6,640 nt of DNA from Candidatus Omnitrophota bacterium (lineage in GTDB: Bacteria; Omnitrophota; Gorgyraeia; Gygaellales; Profunditerraquicolaceae), in the NCBI GenBank assembly GCA_028687525.1, contig JAQTZX010000081.1, positions 1 to 6,640 of the forward strand, in the 5' to 3' direction. The translations under genes and the position numbers were made by a program. Of the stretch, positions 1-5,544 are shown one piece after another (the stretch's first letter is position 1; each line of letters opens with the position of its first letter). Below the pieces are notes generated by a model. It did no database searches. It saw only the letters and a program-made list of their open reading frames with translations, and was not told the DNA's origin.

Positions 1-120
1 GTCAACTTGTGGGTTTACGGTATTATAAGCCTGTTCAGGCAGGAACAACAACCAGCGGTTATGCCTAAACACATAACATTTTTCAGAGAACCTAAATACG
101 AAACCGTACAATTATCTTGA
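1..120 (+). CDS. possible 3' end of an unidentified gene (partial)
   Basis: Frame 1 is open from the window edge through 39 codons to a TGA at 118-120. The predicted tail ends in FFREPKYETVQLS and reads like a plausible soluble C-terminus, but I do not recognise a family. The stop codon overlaps the -35 hexamer TTGACA (117-122) of a promoter candidate, a common arrangement where one gene ends and the next unit begins. Against it, 39 open codons can occur by chance, and frame 3 is also open to a TAA at 66-68. Treat as a weak call. Confidence 0.3.
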   Translation, partial: VNLWVYGIISLFRQEQQPAVMPKHITFFREPKYETVQLS

Positions 121-143
121 CACGACTACACAATTTATATAAT
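117..143 (+). promoter_or_regulatory. sigma70-type promoter candidate P1
   Basis: A perfect TTGACA (117-122) is followed 15 nt later by TATAAT (138-143), or 17 nt later by the weaker TAATTG (140-145). The short spacer for the perfect -10 is suboptimal. The -10 sits inside the palindrome CAATT-TATAT-AATTG (131-145), which could also be an operator. It would start a transcript near 150, giving the first prepilin gene a leader of about 28 nt with no clear Shine-Dalgarno site. Confidence 0.4.
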
Positions 144-171
144 TGTCAATTCGTCTTCGAAGTGGTATACT
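143..171 (+). promoter_or_regulatory. sigma70-type promoter candidate P2, leaderless configuration
   Basis: TTGTCA (143-148), a 17-nt spacer and TATACT (166-171) make a good sigma70-type promoter. The usual distance from -10 to the start point puts transcription initiation at about 178, which is the A of the ATG of the first prepilin gene. No Shine-Dalgarno motif lies upstream of that ATG, so this promoter would make a leaderless mRNA. The spacer includes the 8-nt palindrome CTTCGAAG (156-163). Confidence 0.55.
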
Positions 172-177
172 TTTTAT

Positions 178-789
178 ATGTTTAAAATTCCGCAAAAAGG
201 GTTTACTCTCATTGAAACTCTGGTGGCAGGGATTCTTTTGACCGTGGTTACCGTTGCCGCCTTAGCCATCCATTTATACGTCAGGCAGATCAACAAAGAA
301 ATCGGATACCGCTATACGGCATTGAATATGGCCCGCGAGATGATGGAATTCGGGGAGGCCGGAAAATTCGGCCATGTGTTTTCCTTTAAATATTATTATC
401 CTCCGGCGCAGGAATGTTCTCTCCCCGAGGGATGTTACGGGGGGCGTACGGATGAGCCGGTAATGTGCCCTCCGGGACTGGATACGGTTACCGTCGGTTA
501 TAAGGCAAAAGAATGGTATCAGTTTTGCATCGGCAGGGAGGACCCCTTTGATTATCTGGGAGATATCAAGGCGAAGGGGCTTGTTCCCGCAGGGGCTCCG
601 AACAGCGTGGAAATTTATTATAAGGTGGAACAGGACCCAGGATTTGATAATGCTTATAAAGAAACAGTTGAAATACAATGGCGGGACAAGGACGGGGGGA
701 CTGCCCGGAAAGAAACCTTATCGGTTATCCCCATTACGCAGGTTAATAATCAATTAATGCTTGTTACGTCGGAGTTCTGGTGGGAGTAA
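178..789 (+). CDS. PilV/GspI-like minor prepilin
   Basis: 203 aa. A type IV prepilin signal is clear: a short basic leader MFKIPQKG, cleavage expected after Gly8, then mature FTLIE with Phe at +1 and the conserved Glu at +5 (E13), followed by a hydrophobic helix to about residue 34. The heptad-rich stretch after it (LNMAREMMEFG, residues 49-59) fits the N-terminal stalk helix of PilV/GspI-type minor subunits. The globular part (about 65-203) contains four cysteines at 80, 86, 97 and 117, enough for two disulfides, and is not recognisable to me beyond that. The start is fixed by the prepilin leader although no Shine-Dalgarno site precedes it. The next gene begins 16 nt downstream, and first position in a V/W/X-like order supports a minor-pilin initiation complex. 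PilV versus GspI cannot be separated here. Confidence 0.88.
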   Translation: MFKIPQKGFTLIETLVAGILLTVVTVAALAIHLYVRQINKEIGYRYTALNMAREMMEFGEAGKFGHVFSFKYYYPPAQECSLPEGCYGGRTDEPVMCPPGLDTVTVGYKAKEWYQFCIGREDPFDYLGDIKAKGLVPAGAPNSVEIYYKVEQDPGFDNAYKETVEIQWRDKDGGTARKETLSVIPITQVNNQLMLVTSEFWWE

Positions 790-805
790 GAAAAGGGAGA
801 TGGTT

Positions 806-1288
806 ATGAGAAACGCAAAAGGGGTTACTTTGGTGGAACTTTTGATCTCGATGGGGATCCTGGGGCTGATGGTGGTTTTCATCGGGAGCATCGGCAGCGA
901 GATGTATGCGATGAAAAAGGAATTTTTAGATAAGCAGCAGCCGTATGTGCAGGGGCATATCGCAAGCATGACTATGTTTGAACGGATTTTGCGCGCGGGA
1001 ACCGCCAGTCCGGGAACAAGCGCGGCTACCTATACTATTTCCGGTGACGGGACGGCTATCGAATACAAGCGTTCCGGATTGACCGAACGGCTTTATCTGG
1101 AAGGCAGATGTATTAAGTATAGCGACGGATCTGCAGAAAAGGTGATCCTGAAAGATGTCAAGAGCCTGCAATTCGTTCAGGATTACGGGCACCGGGTGGC
1201 CATGGAGATCGAGCTTGACAGCGGCGAAAAATACCGTACCGCGGTCCAGCCGCGCAATGAATTTACCGCCCAGAAAGTAATAAATTAA
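806..1288 (+). CDS. PilW/GspJ-like minor prepilin
   Basis: 160 aa from the chosen ATG. The leader MRNAKG is followed by mature VTLVE with Glu at +5 (E11) and a hydrophobic helix to about residue 30, a canonical class III prepilin signal. The start at 806 is preferred because GGGAG lies 6 nt upstream and the leader then has normal length. The ATG at 800 would sit directly against that motif, and an ATG at 761 would add 15 unsupported residues inside the previous gene. The C-terminal half is beta-rich in appearance (alternating KYSDG, VILKDVKSLQFV and VAMEIELDSG), as in PilW/GspJ heads, with one cysteine. It is placed between a PilV/GspI-like and a PilX/GspK-like gene, matching the common minor-pilin order. 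Family assignment rests on the N-terminus and on order. Confidence 0.85.
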   Translation: MRNAKGVTLVELLISMGILGLMVVFIGSIGSEMYAMKKEFLDKQQPYVQGHIASMTMFERILRAGTASPGTSAATYTISGDGTAIEYKRSGLTERLYLEGRCIKYSDGSAEKVILKDVKSLQFVQDYGHRVAMEIELDSGEKYRTAVQPRNEFTAQKVIN

Positions 1289-1297
1289 CAGGTGTAT

Positions 1298-1714
1298 ATG
1301 GTATTGAAGAATAACAAAGGGGTTTTAATATTACTGGTAAGCGCTTTAAGTATTATTATCTGTCTGGGGATAATGATACTTTTATTTGTGCTGCGGTCTA
1401 ACGCGCTGAATATGGAAGCGTTCCGTGAGCGCGCTGTCGCTTATTATCTGTGCGAAACCGGGGCATCGGTTGCCATTCTGGATATAGGGAAAGGCAGGAT
1501 TGGTACCGGCGCGGGACAATATACGTCTCGGACATTCGACTATACGATGGGCAGTAAGACATACCCTATCAATTACGAAGTGACCAAGTCCGCTGGGCAA
1601 TGGCAGGTTATTTCCTGGGTGGATTCGTCCGCCGGATTCAGCCATAGATATAAGCTGCGTGTAGGCGGGCGACGGGCGTTCCCGTTTTTTATACGGGGAT
1701 TCGGCGGAAAATAA
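1298..1714 (+). CDS. PilX/GspK-like minor pilin
   Basis: 138 aa. The N-terminus MVLKNNKG followed by VLILLVSAL resembles a prepilin leader and helix but lacks Glu at +5 (Leu is there), as is typical for GspK and PilX-type subunits that sit at the fibre tip. The hydrophobic helix runs to about residue 32. After it, RERAVAYYLCETGASVAILD (44-63) matches the stalk pattern, commonly AYYLAEAG, of this group. The remaining roughly 75 residues are too short for the large GspK head, so PilX-like is the closer label. The start is ambiguous: ATG at 1298 has AGGTG 3 nt upstream, and a GTG at 1292 would add two residues. Only a few bases separate it from the previous stop at 1286-1288, so translational coupling is likely. 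Confidence 0.72.
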   Translation: MVLKNNKGVLILLVSALSIIICLGIMILLFVLRSNALNMEAFRERAVAYYLCETGASVAILDIGKGRIGTGAGQYTSRTFDYTMGSKTYPINYEVTKSAGQWQVISWVDSSAGFSHRYKLRVGGRRAFPFFIRGFGGK

Positions 1715-1727
1715 CGGAGGTACGGTG

Positions 1728-2057
1728 ATGCGGAAAAAAATGGCGTATAGCATATTGTTTTTGATCGGAATCGGCGCGGGAGTTATTTTCGGTTTGCATA
1801 AAGCCCGCGCTTCCAGCCCTGAAGGCGAGACTTCGGGCGGAGAACAGCCGGCGAGCGTGTATTATGATGAATTCTGGCAGGCAACCGGAGCGGCGGTGAG
1901 TTCGAACGGCGGGTATGTGAACGTGGATCCGTCAGGCCATGCCGAGACGGCGGTTGCCGCGGCCTGGACTACGGCGGATAATGTTTCACAGGTAAACCTG
2001 CTTCCCAAAATGGTGGTTACGCAATGGACGGTACACGGGCATATACATTTCGAATAA
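1728..2057 (+). CDS. small secreted protein, YDExWQA...GHxHF paralogue A
   Basis: 109 aa, family not recognised. GGAGG (1716-1720) with 7-nt spacing points to ATG 1728 rather than the GTG at 1725. The N-terminus has a basic MRKK, a hydrophobic core (residues 8-23) and an A-R-A site (26-28), so a Sec signal peptide with cleavage near residue 28 is likely. The mature part of about 81 aa starts with a flexible S/G/E-rich segment, then YYDEFWQATG (45-54) and, at the extreme C-terminus, MVVTQWTVHGHIHF (95-108). Both motifs recur in the protein encoded at 2315-2674, making the two tandem paralogues. The position in a minor-pilin operon suggests an exported pilus or pseudopilus accessory, but this is inference. 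The 3' end overlaps the next open frame by 34 nt. Confidence 0.75.
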   Translation: MRKKMAYSILFLIGIGAGVIFGLHKARASSPEGETSGGEQPASVYYDEFWQATGAAVSSNGGYVNVDPSGHAETAVAAAWTTADNVSQVNLLPKMVVTQWTVHGHIHFE

Positions 2058-2278
2058 TCGCGGTTTCGGCAATAGTGTTGGCTGCGGGGTTCGCGGCGGG
2101 TTTTTACGGAGTTGTTTTTTTCCCCCGGGTGGGGAACCCCGGGGCGCCGCAAAAACGCATCGCCGCCGGTACTGTTATGAATAAACGCATGGCGGCGATA
2201 GACCGGGCGTTGAAAAGCGGCAAAACCGAATACGAATTCAACTTTATATCTCCCAGCCCTATTTTGGGCAAGCAATAA
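2024..2278 (+). CDS. small single-pass membrane protein, unknown function
   Basis: 84 aa, not recognised. A hydrophobic segment (about residues 11-33, rich in Ala, Gly and Phe) follows a short N-terminus with two Arg. A basic, Pro/Gly-rich linker and a soluble tail of about 45 residues come after it, with a helical stretch around MNKRMAAIDRALKSG. The start overlaps the 3' end of the upstream gene by 34 nt, and GGTGG 7 nt upstream is only a weak ribosome site. The ATG arises from the conserved Trp-coding region of that gene, so the true start is uncertain. Codon use is like its neighbours and the gap to the next gene is 36 nt, favouring a real gene. Confidence 0.55.
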   Translation: MDGTRAYTFRIIAVSAIVLAAGFAAGFYGVVFFPRVGNPGAPQKRIAAGTVMNKRMAAIDRALKSGKTEYEFNFISPSPILGKQ

Positions 2279-2279
2279 G

Positions 2280-2297
2280 TCCCGGTTTGGTCCGGGG
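2280..2297 (+). other. intergenic stem-loop within the pilin operon
   Basis: CCCGG (2281-2285) pairs with CCGGG (2292-2296) across a 6-nt loop, extended by a T-G wobble at 2280/2297. No T-tract follows, so it is not an intrinsic terminator. It lies 5 nt upstream of an AAGGAGG site and could affect mRNA processing or initiation at the 2315 gene; that role is inference. Confidence 0.35.
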
Positions 2298-2314
2298 CAT
2301 AAAAGGAGGAATTC

Positions 2315-2674
2315 ATGCGCAAAACAAGGACCATCGTAATAATTTTTGCCGTGTTTGCGGCGGCAATTATTTTTCTGGCCGCGGGGAAAGTGTTCAGCGA
2401 CGGTACCGGGGCGCCTTTCAGTACAAAACTGGCCACGAGTATCGGGGCCTGGTATGATGAGACCTGGCAGGCCGGCGGGTTTTATCGCTTGGAACAATCC
2501 GGTGCGACAGCGGGGAGTTATAGATACCGCTATACGAATACTCCAACGACGACCACTGCCCCCGTATTTATCTCGGACGCTCCGGAGGGCGGAACGCCGG
2601 CGGTTATTCCCCAGGATATGGTGGTAACGGAATGGAGCGTGAGCGGTCATGTTCATTTTTCCAGCGGCATATAG
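2315..2674 (+). CDS. small secreted protein, YDExWQA...GHxHF paralogue B
   Basis: 119 aa, family not recognised. It has the best ribosome site of the cluster, AAGGAGG at 2303-2309 with good spacing. A basic MRKTR, a hydrophobic core (7-24) and a likely cleavage site near residue 28 indicate export. It shares WYDETWQAGG (46-55) and MVVTEWSVSGHVHF (102-115) with the product of 1728-2057, in the same order and spaced from both ends alike. The central region is longer and Thr/Tyr-rich, and five residues (SSGI plus one) extend past the C-terminal motif. Like its paralogue, its 3' end is overlapped (26 nt) by the next gene. Secreted accessory of the adjacent pilin system is the simplest reading, with function unknown. 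Confidence 0.8.
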   Translation: MRKTRTIVIIFAVFAAAIIFLAAGKVFSDGTGAPFSTKLATSIGAWYDETWQAGGFYRLEQSGATAGSYRYRYTNTPTTTTAPVFISDAPEGGTPAVIPQDMVVTEWSVSGHVHFSSGI

Positions 2675-3032
2675 GCGTACCGGAAGAGAAGCCCTGGCGC
2701 TTGTCGAGACGATTGTCGTTATTATTATTATCGGGGTCGTTGCCACTATTGGTACCGGGGTTTGGCGGAGTCAGATCGAAAGCGAACGCCGGAATAACGC
2801 TAAAGAGGTTCTTAAGATTCTCTGGCGGGCGGAAGAAAGTTATTTTGCCTGGAAAAACTCCTATACGGTGGACTGGGATTCCCTCGCGGTGGAAGATCCG
2901 AATAAGACGGATAAATATTACACTTTTACCATTGAGGAGTCATCCGCCAGGACTCTGACCATACGCGCGACGCGCAAACGCACCGGCGGAGGGTTTACCA
3001 TCAATGAGGAAGGCGAGATTTCCGGTTTTTAA
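2649..3032 (+). CDS. major-pilin/GspG-like prepilin with atypical leader
   Basis: 127 aa. A 15-residue leader ending RTGREA precedes LALVE, with Glu at +5 (E20), then the helix TIVVIIIIGVVATIGTGVW (21-39). Position -1 is Ala instead of the usual Gly, and +1 is Leu instead of Phe or Met. The stalk RNNAKEVLKILWRAEESYFAWKN and the short C-terminal domain ending GGFTINEEGEISGF match the general layout of GspG/PilE-type major subunits. The start lies 26 nt inside the preceding gene and lacks a good Shine-Dalgarno site, so translation probably depends on coupling. No alternative ATG, GTG or TTG is found before the leader, which supports this start. Closest guess: a pseudopilin of the same fibre as the upstream minor subunits. 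Confidence 0.8.
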   Translation: MFIFPAAYRRTGREALALVETIVVIIIIGVVATIGTGVWRSQIESERRNNAKEVLKILWRAEESYFAWKNSYTVDWDSLAVEDPNKTDKYYTFTIEESSARTLTIRATRKRTGGGFTINEEGEISGF

Positions 3033-3058
3033 AGGCAGGACAGCGTTTACTTACCGCA

Positions 3059-4600
3059 GTGCGGAATTTTAAAACGACACACGTATTTATCTTTGCTCTT
3101 TTTTTCTTCCTGAGAATCTGGGGGATTACCTTCGGCCTGCCTTATGACGGTATCCATCCCACCGAAAATTTTACCATTGCCAACAGCTTGCGTTACGCGG
3201 CTTTGCTGGATTTTAAACCGTTGAATTACCAGCATCCCGCTCTTTTTCAATACCTGATCGGTCTGGCGGGTGTTGTGTTACGGATACCGGTCGGTTTGTA
3301 TCCCGTATATTATCTTCTTGGCCGGCTTTTTTCCTGCGCGGCTTCATTTCTATCGGTGTATGTTCTTTATATTATCGGAAAAAGGTTGTTTAATTCCGCT
3401 TTTACGGGAATGGTATGCGCGGCTTTTCTCGGGGTTAACGTTCTTAGCGTCAAGTACGCGCATTACGGGGTCCCGGATTCCCTGTGCGTTTTGTTTATTA
3501 CCCTGTCGCTTTTGTACGCTTTGGAGATCGTCAAAAATCCGGTGAAGAGGAACTATGTGTTGTGCGGTTTGTTTTGCGGATTAAGCATGGGAAGCAAGTT
3601 TTACGGATTGATCGCCTTGGTAACGCTGGTGTGCGCTTACTTTGCCTCCGTGAAGCAGGATGGGAAAAGGCCCCGGGGAGAGTTTTTCCCGGCTTTATCG
3701 GTAAGCGTCTTGGTTTTCTGTGCGGTTTCCCCGTTCCATATAATCCATTTTAAAGAGGCACTGACGGATTTTTCCGGTTACCTTTCCGAAAAAGGATATC
3801 TGCGTCCGGCCGGCGTGCAGTCGAGCGGATTGTTAATGTATCCGTTTTTGTTCCTGCAGGAAAATATTGTGGGAACAGCGGGGGTTTTATTCGGTCTCGG
3901 GGGAGCGGCAGGTATGTTCCTGCGGGACCGGAAAAGATTCGCGGTTGTAATTATGCCCGCGGCGTTTTTTTTGCTGGCCCTCGGACTGGAAAAAGGCGGA
4001 ACGCTGCAAAATATTCTGCCATTCTTGCCGTTTGTGTCGGTTTCAGGGGCGTATTTTTTCTTTGTGCTGGATAAACGCGTGAACCGGAAATTGCTGACAA
4101 TGGTTCTTTTCGTGTTTTTTCTTGCACCGGGGATACGTGCCGGCATATTTGATTATTACCTTTTGCAGAAGGATACCCGGGTTTTGGCCGAGGAATGGCT
4201 GCGGGATAATGTCCCCGCGAAAACAAAGATCGGATTTGAGGCATATACGCCGTTTGATTTGCGGCGGATACAGCGTTCTTTTGCGGCGGAGCGTTTTGAC
4301 GCGGAATATTTTATCCCTTCTCTGAGCCGGTATCCCGCGGCATATTTTGTTGCACAGGGATACGACTATATTGTTACCGGCGGATTCAGGGAAGAGATGT
4401 ACCGGAGTTTTTGTGAACGGGAAGGTTTGTGCGAGGGATATTATAACTATCAGGGGTATGCGCAGTGCATGCCCCTGGCTGCCCGGTTTACCGCGCCGCG
4501 GGCGCGCTTCTTCGGTCTTACCGGTATCGCCGCTCCGTGGGGGACATGGCCGCACAATCCGGAAATCAAGATATACGAAGTACGAGGTACCGGTAGATAG
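3059..4600 (+). CDS. GT39/ArnT-like GT-C membrane glycosyltransferase
   Basis: 513 aa integral membrane protein. Roughly eleven hydrophobic segments lie between residues 8 and 365, followed by a soluble domain of about 140 aa. Family hallmarks are the first external loop GLPYDGIHPTENF (26-38) with acidic residues D30 and E36, where relatives often read HPDE, then YQHPALFQY (57-65), the second-loop motif KYAHYGVPDSL (132-142), and GLSMGSKFYGL (174-184). Such enzymes move a sugar from a polyprenyl-phosphate carrier to a lipid, glycan or protein outside the membrane; the substrate is not predictable here. The GTG start at 3059 has no nearby Shine-Dalgarno site (AGGCAGGA is about 19 nt away) but begins the protein just before helix 1. 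The gene is separated from the prepilin by 26 nt, so co-transcription is likely. Confidence 0.82.
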   Translation: MRNFKTTHVFIFALFFFLRIWGITFGLPYDGIHPTENFTIANSLRYAALLDFKPLNYQHPALFQYLIGLAGVVLRIPVGLYPVYYLLGRLFSCAASFLSVYVLYIIGKRLFNSAFTGMVCAAFLGVNVLSVKYAHYGVPDSLCVLFITLSLLYALEIVKNPVKRNYVLCGLFCGLSMGSKFYGLIALVTLVCAYFASVKQDGKRPRGEFFPALSVSVLVFCAVSPFHIIHFKEALTDFSGYLSEKGYLRPAGVQSSGLLMYPFLFLQENIVGTAGVLFGLGGAAGMFLRDRKRFAVVIMPAAFFLLALGLEKGGTLQNILPFLPFVSVSGAYFFFVLDKRVNRKLLTMVLFVFFLAPGIRAGIFDYYLLQKDTRVLAEEWLRDNVPAKTKIGFEAYTPFDLRRIQRSFAAERFDAEYFIPSLSRYPAAYFVAQGYDYIVTGGFREEMYRSFCEREGLCEGYYNYQGYAQCMPLAARFTAPRARFFGLTGIAAPWGTWPHNPEIKIYEVRGTGR

Positions 4601-4670
4601 GAAAAGGAAGTCAAGCGGAAAACAAATGGTGCCAGGGGCTTTGCCCGTGGGGCTACATTGAGGAGGGTCT

Positions 4671-5324
4671 GTGTTATACATCGTTTCTACCCCTATCGGG
4701 AATTTAAGAGATGTAACCCGTCGCGCTGTCGATGTCCTGCGTTCGGTGCATTTGATAGCGTGCGAGGATACCCGCCATACCGGTATCCTGTTGAAAGAAT
4801 ACGGCATTACCACGCCCACAACCAGTTATTTTCAGCACAACAGGTTTGCCAAAGGGGAATACTTGCTGGGGATTTTAAAGGAAGGCAGGGATGTGGCGCT
4901 TGTTTCCGACGCCGGCACGCCGGGGATACTGGATCCCGGATACGCGCTTATAAATCTGGCTCTGAAAAACGATATCCCGGTAACCGCTGTTCCCGGACCC
5001 GCCGCTTTTGTCGACGCGCTGGTGCTTTCCGGAAAGCCTGCCCATCGTTTTGTTTTCGAAGGGTTCCTTCCCCAAAAGCCCGGTTCGCGCAAGAACCGGC
5101 TTCAGGAGCTCGCGCGGCTGGAATATACGGTGGTATTGTATGAATCGCCGCACCGGATACTGGATACTTTGAAAGACATGCGGGATGTTTTCGGAGATAC
5201 GGAAATCGTTTGCTGCCGGGAGCTTACCAAGAAATTCGAAGAGATCCGCCGGGGGACGGCGCAGGACCTGCTTGAACATTTCAAGAAACAAAAAGTGCGG
5301 GGTGAATTTGTGGTGGTGATATGA
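4671..5324 (+). CDS. rsmI: 16S rRNA (cytidine-1402 2'-O)-methyltransferase
   Basis: 217 aa. RsmI uses S-adenosylmethionine to methylate the ribose of C1402 in the decoding centre of 16S rRNA, in the cytoplasm. The TP-methylase fold motifs are all present and in order: STPIGNL (6-12), CEDTRHT (31-37), SDAGTPG (79-85), VPGPAA (107-112), GFLP (131-134), YESPHR (157-162), CRELTKKFEEI (182-192) and GEFVVVI (211-217). The protein ends right after the last motif, so the C-terminal extension found in longer homologues of about 280 aa is absent; shorter forms of this kind exist. GTG is the start, with GAGGAGGG at 4660-4667 well placed. A 70-nt gap to the glycosyltransferase holds a small stem-loop but no terminator, so it may be read from the upstream operon. 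Confidence 0.95.
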   Translation: MLYIVSTPIGNLRDVTRRAVDVLRSVHLIACEDTRHTGILLKEYGITTPTTSYFQHNRFAKGEYLLGILKEGRDVALVSDAGTPGILDPGYALINLALKNDIPVTAVPGPAAFVDALVLSGKPAHRFVFEGFLPQKPGSRKNRLQELARLEYTVVLYESPHRILDTLKDMRDVFGDTEIVCCRELTKKFEEIRRGTAQDLLEHFKKQKVRGEFVVVI

Positions 5325-5358
5325 ACAGGGATGGTTCCGGAAGAGGATAAAATCTTTC

Positions 5359-5387
5359 TTTACAGCGATACAAAAGGCGGGTATAAT
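5359..5387 (+). promoter_or_regulatory. tRNA-Gln locus promoter
   Basis: TTTACA (5359-5364), a 17-nt spacer and a perfect TATAAT (5382-5387) form the strongest promoter in the window. Predicted initiation near 5394 is 19 nt before the first tRNA nucleotide at 5413, normal for a tRNA gene. Because the tRNA is interrupted, this promoter now drives the truncated 5' half, the nuclease gene and the complete tRNA. Confidence 0.8.
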
Positions 5388-5407
5388 TAATTTTCGCTGA
5401 AACAAAG

Positions 5408-5447
5408 ATTACTGCCCTCTAGTGCAATGGTAGCACGACTGGCTCTG
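5408..5447 (+). repeat. 40-bp perfect direct repeat, left copy
   Basis: Identical base for base to 5800-5839. It covers five bases upstream of the tRNA gene (ATTAC) plus tRNA nucleotides 1-35, and identity ends at the third anticodon base. Sequence on both sides of the two copies is different. It is either a long target duplication made at insertion or a tRNA 5' segment carried by the element. Confidence 0.95.
5413..5447 (+). pseudogene. truncated tRNA-Gln 5' half
   Basis: The first 35 nt of tRNA-Gln(CUG): acceptor 5' strand TGCCCTC, D arm GTGC/GCAC, anticodon 5' stem ACTGG, then CTCTG. It breaks off just after the CTG anticodon, where foreign sequence begins. It keeps the original promoter but lacks its own 3' half, so it cannot yield a normal tRNA. 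Confidence 0.9.
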
Positions 5448-5486
5448 CCCTGCACCAGACTGGGCACTTCGTAGTCGGTGCAGGGC
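5447..5486 (+). repeat. palindromic unit 1 of an inverted pair
   Basis: A 40-nt imperfect palindrome. GCCCTGCACC (5447-5456) pairs fully with GGTGCAGGGC (5477-5486), and GACT/AGTC (5458-5461/5473-5476) extends the stem after a bulged A. Its reverse complement closely matches unit 2. Confidence 0.85.
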
Positions 5487-5487
5487 A

Positions 5488-5527
5488 GCCGTGCACCGAC
5501 TACGAAGCGAAATGTCTGGTGCACGGC
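5488..5527 (+). repeat. palindromic unit 2 of an inverted pair
   Basis: GCCGTGCACC (5488-5497) pairs fully with GGTGCACGGC (5518-5527), and GAC/GTC (5498-5500/5514-5516) adds three pairs after a bulged T. Separated from unit 1 by one A (5487). Against the reverse complement of unit 1 it differs mainly in the loop, plus one compensatory C-G to G-C swap in the stem. Confidence 0.85.
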
Positions 5528-5544
5528 TGGACTAAGGGAAGTGG

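Noticed and set aside
1862..2746. Long minus-strand open frame (294 codons)
   Set aside because: It is antisense to four well-supported plus-strand genes with signal peptides, ribosome sites and paralogy; its Arg/Pro/His-rich composition is that of a shadow frame.
4620..4660. Stem-loop around GGGCTTTGCCC as a terminator after the glycosyltransferase gene
   Set aside because: Short stem with no T-tract after it; at most an mRNA structure.
4043..4819. Minus-strand open frame of 258 codons
   Set aside because: Spans the 3' end of the glycosyltransferase and the 5' end of rsmI, both clear; composition is shadow-like and no domain is seen.
5336..5361. Terminator after rsmI
   Set aside because: Only a 4-bp AAGA/TCTT pairing with a mixed T/C run; too weak to call.
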